A stretch of DNA of 37,130 bases from NCBI GenBank assembly GCA_028565635.1, contig JAOXYB010015298.1, positions 1 through 37,130 of the forward strand. Direction: 5' to 3'. A program made the translations under genes and the position numbers. Source of the DNA: Phoronis ovalis (Eukaryota; Phoronida; Phoronidae). Shown piece by piece: positions 1 through 12,300 of this stretch (position 1 is its first letter; each line of letters starts with the position of its first letter). The notes below the pieces were generated by a model. That model saw nothing but the letters and a program-made list of their open reading frames with translations. It had not been told where the DNA came from and searched no databases.

Positions 1-87
1 TCTAATGTAAAAAAACAATAATGTTAAACAAATATCCTACACATTGGATGGGCATTAGACATGACAAATGTCTTGTTCGTATTGTAG

Positions 88-370
88 GCGACACAGCTAG
101 TAATCTGGGCAATGCTATGGATGAACTGATGCGACATCAACCATCTCTGAGAACAGATGCTACAAAAGCAATAATAAAGTTGCTGGAAGAAGTTGGAGCA
201 ATGGGACGCAATCAAAAATATATATGTCAAAAACAACAGCCAAAAGTGGAAACCTTGCCAAGCATTAATTTACGTTCACGCGGGACAAGAAATGCTGAGT
301 CATCGGATGACGATGATGAAGATGATGTGGCTAGTACGACAAGCACAGTTATAACTCCAGTGGAAGAAAA
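88..370 (+). CDS. HUWE1: HUWE1 exon 1 of window (DUF913 tail)
   Basis: The acceptor attgtag precedes base 88 and the donor gtgagt follows 370. The exon starts at codon position 2. It encodes [20 protein letters not shown] and [19 protein letters not shown], almost identical to human HUWE1, then an acidic SSDDDDEDD stretch. Bases 1-87 are the end of the preceding intron. Confidence 0.95.
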
Positions 371-3300
371 GTGAGTTGCCACAGATAATTTGTGCATACT
401 AGGAGTGTGCCTGATTCTCTTGCTTCTTCAACACTTACTTCGTTAGAATTCAAGTACTTCGCAATATGTAAAAGTGTGTTGCCTTTCAACTGTATTTAGG
501 TGATTCATGCAGCTTAAAAAGTATTTATTCACACAATAATTTATGAGATATTTGTGCATGACAACTAAAATAAACCTAGCTATTAAGCATTGCAGTGTAC
601 TTTTAATTGTCAATATGGCTTGTTCTTGCAGAGCCTCAACATCACAAACTAGTCAAGAAGAAAGAACAGCAATACCTCTCATGGACTATGTTCTTAATGT
701 GGTGAGTTTTGACATTTTCTAATATTGCCTTGCTTTCCAGTGCTAGGCATATTACTTGCTCAAGATACACGTTTTATTTATAATGTGACTTGTACTTACT
801 TAGTCCTCTTCATCCCTTATGAGATATAAAGCTACAACAGAAATATGTCACCTATGACATGTAACAGCACATAGTCTTAGAATGAAACTGGAGAAACACT
901 GAAACTTTGTTATTGATGTTGTATCTTATGTGTTCAATTTTTACAGATGAAATTTGTTGAAGCCATACTGAGCAATAACACAACTGACGACCACTGTCGA
1001 GAATTTGTCAACCAAAAAGGTCTACTTCCCCTCATGGGTATACTTGGTATGCCAAACTTGCCGATTGATTTCCCAGCATCACCATCATGTCAAGCAGTGG
1101 CTAGCGTTTGCAAGTCCATCCTTGTAAGTGTAGTGTGTTAAGCACTTGTGATTTTCTATTGGTTTAAAGTTTGATTTCGCAAAAAATTTGGTGGCTTTCC
1201 TAAAGAAGCTTTTTGTAATCACAATTAATAAGACGTCGTGTTTACACTACAGAACTAAAGCATGCTTGGCTGTTAAGTGTGATTATCTTGTCTAGTGACA
1301 ACAGGACTTTACCCTTGACACATTTAGTAAATTGCCCCTTTTTCGACACAATAACCTGGAAATGTGTCACTGCCTATCACAAGAACTGACTGTTACATTT
1401 AAATGCTATTCCGTTTTTTCTTTCAGACTCTTTCCCATGAACCTCAAGTCTTAAAACAAGGTCTTCTTCATTTGAATGACGTACTGCAAAAACTTGAGCC
1501 ATTACACAAACCTTTATTACCTCCCGGTGGCTCTGTGTTGTTACAAGAACTGGCTAATGCTCAAAACATTTCAGAACCCACGTTGACTCCACAAGCTACT
1601 CCATTACTTCATGCCTTGTCAGCAGCTCATGCTTACATTATGATGTTTGTTCATGTTTGCAGAGTTGGACAGGTTTGTATTGTTCATTGCGCCCTTTCTA
1701 ATGGTTTATTGTTTTAAAAACATTTTGGGGGCCTCTAAAGTATTCAAACAAGCTAAGTCATTTGCAGTTGCCACACAAGTGTTAAAAGGTGGCTACAGTT
1801 AAAATTAATTTGCTAGCTGGCTAAAAACAGTAAAACAGAGGTGTAAAATCACCTCTATTAACTAAAAAACAATTCAAGAATCGTGCATGTAATTTATGAT
1901 GAAATTCAGAAACGTGTTATCAAATACCTGTATATTTGTGATTTTCTCTGTGTTATGCTGATGATAATTATTTAATTTTTGTAGAGTGACATAAGAACTA
2001 TATCTGTCAGCCACTGGGGTTCTGAACTTGGTCTTGAAGTTTTGAAAGGGCTAAGTCAGCTCTATACGTCTCTGGTGTGGGAAAGCACAGTTTTGTTAGC
2101 TTTGTGCAGTGAAGACATTTTACCTCCTGACTCCCAGTTTGGTCGTGCTGACATGGAGAGAATTCTTCCGAAAGAATTCCGCCGTGAAAGTAAAGAGGTT
2201 AAGAGCGGGTCAGTGCAAGAAGCAGGGTTAACAAAAACTGCTGGAGAAATGGGAAGCAATGGTGTTAGCGCAGCAATGAAATCACTGTCTACTTCAGAAG
2301 ATACTCCAGCCTCTCCAAATGTGCTTTCTCCTGAAGCCACACAAACTGCATCAGCTCCAAGTATGGATTTTGAAGAAACAGCTGGAGAAATGACTTCTGA
2401 TGGGAGTGCCGCAGATTTTGAAAAGAAGTCAAAAATCTCACCTGCTCTTCAAGCTCAAATTAAACAGATTAAGCCACTATTATCTGCTTCTTCTAGATTA
2501 GGCCGGGCTTTAGCAGAATTGTTTGGACTTTTAGTTAAATTATGTGTTGGATCACCTGTGCGTCAACGTAGAAATCAACAGTTGCCACCTACTCCAACAA
2601 CACCGACACCCGCAGCCAGATCAGTTGCCATGGCACTGACTAAACTGTTGGCCAATGGTTTATCTTGGGTTCCGCCAGCCACTTCTCCAGTGCCAAAACT
2701 TAGGTATGTCTAACTTGGAAAGCTCACATCTAACTTCACTCTTGTGCTTTATCAAAATGCCTTGTTGTTATGGATGACATAAAGTTTTCCTTGCTAGCAG
2801 TATAAACTATTTTATTTAATATTTGCACAATTATGTGACTGTGTGCTAATCTCAGGCATTGTATTTGATCTCCAGACAACTATATAATATACAGTTGATT
2901 TGGAATAAAGCAATGCTAAATGAAATCAGAGTCTGTCAATTCATAGATGGTACTCAATCGAAGAATACAAAAAGGTTCTGATACAGTGCAGCTTCTAATG
3001 ATAACAAACACCAGTCTTGTTCTCTTCTTTCTTTGAGGAGATAAAACTGTGGAATGGTTTATAGTCATTCTTTAGTAAGATATTGGTGTGCTTCAGTTTT
3101 GTAAGATCCAGTTGCTGAGCACCACAGTGTGTTTCTGTTTAAAAGGTTTTATTTGCACTGAAAATGCCATACCATAGAATTTTAAGAAATAATCACTTTG
3201 TTGCAGGTTAACTTTCTTTATTTGCTCGGTTGGTTTTACCTCACCAATGCTATTTGATGAAAAGAAGTGTCCATACCACTTGATGTTGCAGAAATTTGTG

Positions 3301-6300
3301 TCCTCGGGAGGACAGGATGCACTATTTGAGTGAGTACACTTATCATGAATTATTAAGTTATATGACTCCTCTTCAATAATAGACATAAATACTTTAATTA
3401 CTGTAGAATACGAAATAGGATGAAGTCATACAAAATGCTCAGTATTTAAAAAAGGTCACTTTGAATGTTTAGTGTATAGCTCTATAAACTTACTTAAAAT
3501 AGTGTTTGGAAAAGCTGATGCAGTCTATAATTTGTGTGGCAGAAATTGTAAGTTAATATTTGGAGATGTCGTTAACTGTGTCCATTATGTTTCAGGGCAT
3601 TCAATTGGGCACTGAGCTGTGGTGGTAAAATGACTTTAGAAGAAGGCTTAGAAAATCCAGATTTACCAGGTAAACTATTTTACAATTGATTAACCTGTGA
3701 CTAGTTGTATGAGGCAGTTGTGAAAAGTAAATGCTGCTAAATCAGAGCATCACCAATGTATACTTATTCAACAGTCTTCTCATAGTGGTCATTTATATAA
3801 TACAGTAGGGACTTTTATATTGAATAATTGTCCCCAAGAAGTTGCACCTTTACTGTCTTGTAAGTGGGAAATCTTATTATATTGTAATAACGTTTTTTTC
3901 TTTTAGATGGAACTGGTGAATTCCTAGATGCATGGCTAATGTTGATTGAAAAAATGGTGAATACAAAAAATGTTTTGGAATCTCCACACACTTTGCCTGT
4001 TAAATCCACCCAGCCAGGCTTTGTTGCATTCAGTCCTGTTAAATACCTAGTCAAAACACACAAGGTAAGTGCTGTTTATAGAAACTTGCATTTAAATCAT
4101 ACATAACTACATATTACAACCTTTATGCATAATAAACATATCACATGGGAAGATATTGAAGCAATGCGACATATGACTACAAGTTTATTGATTATGAAGT
4201 TGAATGCTGTATTGCCAGCATGAAACAGAAAATAAACATTATTTCCAAATTAGCAGTCACTTTCTTAAAGATTAGTTTGATTTGTAACTGGTTTTCATAT
4301 ATCAGCTGCTTATGATTAAAGTGTTTATTTGGTGTTAGTTGTTAATGGTTGTAGTAGTTACATAAAAATCTTGTTTAGGCTGCATTCAATGCTATCATGA
4401 ATTTATGGAACAAAAAGCCTCTGAATATCTACGGTGGTCGAATGTCGGAATCAATCCTTGCCATTCTTTGCCATATCATCAAGGGACAAGCCATTATTAA
4501 GGTTAGTGGTAAATCCAATGCAAAATCTGTCTGCTATAAAAGATTCCGTAATTAAATGCGAAACTTTTCATAACAGTGCTTTTAAATTATGGTAGTAGTC
4601 TGAAACATAATAAAATTTAATAATTTGTATTTTGTGAGCATACATGATGATGATAATGTTTATTCCATAGTGGTTTCACAGTCACTGTGATGGGTTCACC
4701 TTGGAGAACTGATGTGCTCCTGTTATATAATGGTGTTGTGTTATATGAACATATAAATTTGCAGCTTTGATATGCACCAACTGTGTCTTTACCTTGTTCT
4801 AACCATTTTCCATTTTATTTTTAAACCTGTCAAATCTAGTAATATACCCAAAAATATTCTATAATTTCTAACAAAAGGAAAACACCATATTTTCTACGGA
4901 AATTTCCAGGAGCCTCATTCAGAGAATAAAGTCTTAGATCCTGTTTAGCTACTGAAACAGAATAGCTTTTACCATGCGTGTGCCTCTGAATTTCAGCTTG
5001 AGGTTCATAAAGGGATCCTGTTAAATAAAAATAATTTTATAAACATTTTTGATGACACTGTAGTTATAAATCTTTGACAGTCACAAACATTGACAGGCAT
5101 TTCATCCATAGGAATATATTTTCACACTTTAATACTTATCATGAACAGCACTAATGTTAATTGCCCACAAAAGAAAGGGATATTACAGTAATGGGATCAC
5201 ACTCACATGTAACTCTGTTCCGTAAAATGTGCACCATATAATTCCATAAGTTTATGGTTGAAACAATATAAACTTCTATATGTTTTATTCTGTCCCATTT
5301 GAGATTTAAGAAAACAGTTGATTTTATGCCTTGATTTCTATGTGCAATATAGGAGAGACTAACAAAAGAACAAGAAGACAGTGCTAAATCAGCAGCAGAT
5401 TCCACAAATGATAACACCAGCAGTGCTGTGGGTACTTCTGCAGCCAGATTAAGTAACATTGTAGCACCTCCACCACCAGTCAATGAACAACATCTACAGC
5501 AGGTTCAGTTACCTATACATTTGTAATTTTAGTCTTAATTATCATAATGGTTAAAATCATAGAAAATTAGGAGCAGGATGTTTGTTGTAATTATGCTGTA
5601 GATATCAACAAGAGAAAGCACTTGTTTGTATTGTTGCTGCATTCTGAAAAATCGCATGAATTCCTAGACAATTATGAATGAGAATATCAAGTAAGATGAT
5701 CCTTGTGTTATGTTCGTTATATAATTGTTTGTAGTTAATGGATATGGGATTCTCTAGAGAACACTGCACAGAAGCTTTACGCAATAATGCTAATCTAGAA
5801 CAAGCCACTGACTGGCTGCTTATCCACCCTCCAAACAGCAGTGGGGCCAGTAGTGCTTTGCAGGTACACAATGATGTTAAGATACTGTTAAAATTCTAAG
5901 CTCACTAGCAACTTGTAATTTTGCAAGCAGCATGCTGAGCATATGCTACAGTGGATGACAGTTCACACTTCCTAATGCTATAATGTTTTTACTTTCAAGA
6001 TTTAAAAAAGTGTTGGGTTATGTATTTATTTATTCTGGAATTTAATTTTACTACTTCCACATAAAAACAGCTTGTCTCAGTAGCTAGATTATTCTTTTTT
6101 GACCAGAATGATGAAATTCTCTGTTTTGACTTTCGTTCTTCTGAAAGGTTTTGTAGACTTTTTGATTTCTGACTGGTTAGAAGTTTGAAAGTGTGAAAAA
6201 TGATGATGCTGTGTAAGTAACTGTTGAATTGTTGATACTTACTTGTCATGTTTTCCATATTTATTTTTGTGCACTCTAGGCTGTTCTGAATGCGGCTAGT

Positions 6301-9300
6301 TTAGTATCAGAAGAGTTCTCGGAAGAAGAGCAAATGATGAGAGCCATAGCAATGTCACTGGGTGAAAACATTCTCATGTCTACAGATCAGGTAGGAACCA
6401 CATACAACGTACTACATATATACTCATAACAACCTTCTCTTTAGATGTGTCTAAATCAGAGAAGGACAGTCGCAAAAACTTTCTTATGTCTAGAGATCTG
6501 GTCAGTGCTATATACTCATCTGTTGTTTATTTGATCGAATGTATTTTCGTATTAACTTCCAAGAAAAAGGACCAACATACTAAATTTAACCAGCTTATTA
6601 TTCCCAGGTAGTATATTCTGCTGCGATATGTAAATTTATCCTTGTTTTACAGACAGATGATCAAAAAAGTAAGCAGGAGAAGTTAGACGAGAAAAAAGCA
6701 GATGAACCTCTAGTTGAAGAAGATGTAGAACCTTTAAGCAAAGAGGTCATTGATGACTTTACCAGTAATTTGTTGCCTGGTAAGCTTACACATTTTATGT
6801 TTGTTTGGCCTTTAGCTATTGAAGTGTTAAAGTCCAAGTAGGCACTGAAATAGCTAATGTGTGAGGTCATTTATAGTGTCTCAGCACAGGTATAAAAGGG
6901 ATCAGAAAATACCGTTGAATACATGAAGCATTTTTGCATATCCATGTAAGTGAACCAGTTCCTGGGCTGACCATTCCAACCCTTGATGAGCAAAAATTAT
7001 TCCAGTGGCTGTTATGACTACTGTAGTCTGTTACGTATCTAGAACTTTGTAAAACACACATCAAGGTTAAACTAAAACAGATCGTAGAACATGTCAAGCT
7101 ACAATTAGAAGAGCATTTAATTTACCAGAATGATGAATTTCACTTCTTGACTTTCGTTCTTCAGAATGTTATTGTTGAACTGTTGATTTCTGACTGGTAT
7201 AAAATTTAATTCAAAGTGTAACAATGGTGATGTCATTAATTTTAGCATGAAAGTCTCTATAAAGTCTGTATGCCTTATTTACAAAGTGAATGTGACTTTA
7301 AATATACCATATAATAAATCTTCTTTCAAAGTTAAATATTGTATATTACAGGCTGTCTTCAGCTGTTGGATACCCTTCCTGAGACGGTTTATCGGGTCTG
7401 TGATTTGTCTGTTGTTATTACGGGTAGAAATGGAGTTGAATGGAGGGACAAAATTTTGGCTGAGTTGGTGTCTGAGGTTAGTTTACATTTATTTGATTAT
7501 TTAATTGTTCTTGTTGTTTGTGCTTCAACAATGTCACAAACTATAATCTTTTTATTCATATTTTAGTCATTCACATTTATAAATGTCTTTAATTTTCCCA
7601 TCAAGAAATTTTACAAACTCTTTGCAGATCAAAGTGCAAGTACAAAGTTTGGTGCAAGCAGCTGGGACTGTGAAAGCAGAAGACAAGCCAAGCATTGATG
7701 AATGGGTTAACAAATTATCGTCTACACCAGAAGCAAATCAGTTAGCTGTCAGGCTTCATTTGCTAAGTTTACTGTTTGAGGTATAGTATACATGCCATAA
7801 GCTTCTTTGATGAAAAAAATCCCTGATAAAGACGGTGTACAGACCAATAAGCTGCATCAGGTGGGATAGCAAAATGAATCAAATGGTCAAATGAGTTAAC
7901 AAAGCTTTGCGCACAGCCGAGATTCATTCATTTCTAAATATGGAAAATTATGGGCTTGATCAAGATTATTATGCCATGTTGTGAATGTCAGTAACTTATT
8001 TACAAGTTTTGAAATTTGTTTACTTCTGTTAGTACATTGTAAGGCAAGTATTCTGTTATATAAGAAGGGCGAATAAAAGTTATGACACAATAAAGACAAA
8101 AGTAACACATTCACAAAACTTCACAAAGCAAATATGTTTTGCGCTTTGCTAGTAATGGTTATTTCAAGCGTTTATTGTGATTTGGAACCAATCCGAAAGT
8201 AAAAATGGACAGATATATTGTTTTTGTGTTTTTTTTACAGGAAATGAAGATGTCATGTGCTGAAGCAATACAAACCAATGGGTTATTGGAACATTTAGTA
8301 GAATTAGTAAACTCGTGCCAGTGTTTTGTGCTGCAATCAGCAGACGTTAAACCTGTCACAGCACCAGGAAGACAATGTACTACACCAAAGTATGTAAATC
8401 AAAAAAGTGTCTTCCTTTGTACATATTTCTCTGTATAAATATAATAATTTTAGGTACAGTGATTTGATTGAGTTGGTTTTGTGGTTGATTCTTTGTTTAA
8501 TTCTAAACAACATAAAATGTGCTAGCTCTATATTTTGTCATCCTGACATATATAAAGTGGCTTGTACTGGTTGACTAATCTCTAATAATTTAAATGCCAC
8601 TTTCACAGCAAAGCTCTTATATCACTGTACTTCAATGACTAGATAAACATATTATTGTGCGTCGCAATGCTTTTTGGTAATATATTTTTCCATTCCCAAA
8701 CAAAAGTTAATATATGGTATGTAGGACAGTGCTTCCATGGTACGCCTAGTAAAGATTTAAATTGTATTTTGCCTTAGATCTATTCTAGCATAGTCAAATC
8801 TCTTTGTTTCAGGTGGCTAGCCCCATTGTTGCTGCTTACTGACCAGTATGAAAAAGTTTCACTGGCTTCAAAGAGAAAAGCTGAATTAGAGACAATCTTA
8901 GTGAGTTAGCTTATACTCAAACATGGTCTGATATTGAGTACATGTTTGTCAGTTCAGTATGATACTGCTACCTAATTTGGCATAAGGGTACAATTGATTT
9001 TCCCATCCCTCTCAATAGTAACGTATTGTCTTCTAGCCTAAATCTTCACAGAAAATTCTATTCAGGTACAAATAAAGACAATCATGTCTCGTGCCTACTC
9101 CCAATTTTCCGTGCTTGCTGTTCATAAATAATTGAAACTAAGATAACCACACACTGATATATAGCGGGAGATAGTGATGGCACCAAATCATGGTGGCCCC
9201 ACCTGACTTCCTTTTTACGTAAAAAGGGAACAAAAAAACGTATTCTTTGATCAGAATGTTTAAACTTCGTGTTGGAAGCCATATACTATCATATGAGGGC

Positions 9301-12300
9301 TGTTCTGCTTGTGGTTGTACAAGGGGGTGAAAGGCACTTGTTTTTTAGACCCACAATCCAAAATGTGCATTTTATTCTGGTACCCGCCACCTAGAATTTA
9401 AATTAAAATTAACCTCTACTACCTAGAATTATTTTTTAATTTCACAAGTGCCTAAACCCCCACCACCCACATTTTTAAAACAACTATTTTTATTAACACA
9501 TCTGACTTGTCCTGTCCTGTATTATTATAAACTAGGTTCTACTAAGCTTGGGGATGCAATAATTGCAATCTTAAAAATATTAATTTTCGTGCAGTAATTT
9601 CCCAAATTGTCCACATGGGAAATTGCAATAAATTTTGTAAACAAAACCTGACATAGCTTCATTGATATATTAAGAAATCAGTGAGAACTAAAAAAGCATG
9701 CCAAGTAAAATGTTTACTATATTTCTTTAAAAAGAATGAGATCTTTCACTTTTAGTGACACTACCAAGTTTATATTCAAACACCTAGTTACCAGTTTCAC
9801 ATTTGTAATAATTTAATATAAACGGTTTTTCTTCATATAAATTTAACTTGGATAGTCATCAACAGTTCTTGAAAGAAATGTATGCCATAGCATAAATGCT
9901 GTCAAAGAAAATGTTACTGTCAATTTCTTAGTGTATTATTGTCTATCGTATAAATTATAAGACGGAGATTATAATCAAATGAATTTTTTGTTCTCCCCAC
10001 CACCAATAGCAGGATTTTATTTTAACACCAACCACCCATAATATTTTTATTTAACTGTCCGTCCGCTTCTTCTGTACATTCAAAAGCAGAAGAGCCCAGA
10101 TGATTATTACAGATAATTGATATTATTTTTAGTGTGATGCGCATACCTGGAAGTGGTTTGATGATAGAAGTGGAAAATGGACAACATACAGTGCAAGTAA
10201 TAATAAAACAATAGATGATTCCTACAGGGCCGGGGAATCCAGTGTTCGGTAAGTTGATACGCTACAAGATCTCAAAAACAATACTCTCCACAACTGAACC
10301 GAATTTGTGCAGTGGAACAAATCATTTGTGGAGATTTGCTGTGATGTCTCATTTAACACACATACATATTCCTGGAAAAAGAAAGTTGTGATATGATAAA
10401 GTAAGCCAGCTCAGTATTTTGTCCCATTTATTTTGATATATAGTTTGTATTCCTTTGGTAGTATGATAATACAATGATTAAAGCACATTAAAGAAAACCA
10501 TAGTTTGTTGACATGGCTAGTGAGGTAACCATTCTCTGGTGTTTTTAGGCTGTAGTATTCCAGCACATCTAGCACTGTTTGAAATAATTGCATGAAGCCT
10601 TGTGGCTTTCCTGTTCGCATTTACCCTGTTATTCTCATTTTACATTATTTAAACAAAATTGCAGATTCACTGCTGGCAGGCGAAGATATACAATACAGTT
10701 CAATACGCTAGTGCAATTAAATGAAGAAACAGGCAATCGCAGACCAATAATGCTTGCCTTACCAACAAAGGAAGAGAAAGAGAAAGACAATGCAAAGAAA
10801 CAGAAGAAAGAAGCTGATGGTGAGAAGGACAAAGGTAATTTTTCAGTTTAATTTTAAGAGTTAAATTTAAAATTTTAATGAAAAGTACTAAGGCAGAAAA
10901 AGAACCAACACTTGAAATGCTCAAATGCAGTAAAACATCAGGAACAGAACATTGATTAACAAAATGATGAGAAACTGTCCGAAAGTTTGTGGAAAATGGA
11001 ATGTAACCAAAACACGTGAATTCCCTCGTAAAGCACTGAAGTGTTTTGAAATATGATCAATTACTTTAATAAAGTCCATACTGGCAAGCTTTCCTAGATC
11101 TTTATTAATTAAATTGAGTAACTGGATTGATAAACATACTATTTAATGGAATAGATACCTTGGAATAAAATTACTTGCCGTTCGTCAAATGACGTCAACA
11201 TTGTTTTTGTAGAAGAACATAAAATGGACACTGGTGAACCAGGTGTAGAAAAGAAGGTTGAGAAACAAAAAGTAATCAGTGGTTTGACTCATGAACAAAG
11301 TGCAAAAATCATTTATGCCAGCATCACATTCATGAGTATTCCTGTCGAACCAGATACTCTCCATGCCTGTTTGCGGCTCTGTCTTCGTTTAACAAGAGAC
11401 TATACGTTTGCACAGTAAGTCATTGTAGTATTCTTAGTTACTATGTTTATCAAATTGAAGGAAAGTTTAGTCAACTGAGAACATAATAAACTAGCTATCA
11501 AAGTAGTGCTGACCCCTTGTGGAACTAGCAAACTTAAGAAAACTTGAATTCTTTTAAATCCAAAAATAGGTGTGTTACTAATATTGTTTAATAGTTTTAT
11601 CAATCACTGAAATTTATTAATTAATATTAATTATCACTTGATATATTTTCAGGATATTTGGTGAGCTAGGAGGTCCCAAATTGTTGTTGGGATTAACATT
11701 TGCATCAGAATTCCAAGGCTTCACATCATTGGCTACCTTACTGTTGAGACATGTGTTAGAAGAGCCTAGTACATTACAGCATACTATGGAAAAGGCATGT
11801 AAAGCTTACTTAGCGGGATCCTAGTTTCACAATATTTATTGTAGCTTAACCTTTTCCCAGTATAAATCCTGATAAACCATAAGCATTGATGTTTTAGTCA
11901 AGAAGCACTTATTAGGCAGTTACCATAGTCACATCGAACCAGAACTACTAATTAAAGTACCCCAAGATTTACAAAATAGTTCAATGTATATGTTTCTTAT
12001 GTAAGTCATGGATAAAATGTTAATTACTTTATTCGTGTTTGAACAATAAGCTTAAATGTAGATACTGTTAAAGGCTATCTAGTTTTTGTGTGGATTACTG
12101 TAAGTTTATTCTCCATTTACATTATAGGTGGTGCGCTCAGCGACGTCTGGGTCCGGATCCAGTAGCAGTGGTGTGGCTCAAGGAAGTACAGGGTCAAAAG
12201 AAATGAATTATGTACTGCGAGTCCTTGGTCCTGCTGCTTGCAGGAATCCTGATTTGTTTACAGAAATTGCCCAGCAAGTCCTCCGTATCAATTTGCCACC

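Noticed and set aside
947-949. ATG at 947 as a gene start
   Set aside because: Preceded by a splice acceptor and in phase with upstream exons; homologous Met is internal in HUWE1.
1897-1957. ATGATGA ... CTGA pair in intron 4 as a C/D snoRNA
   Set aside because: Flanks do not pair in register, and the D box lies only about 30 bases from the acceptor.
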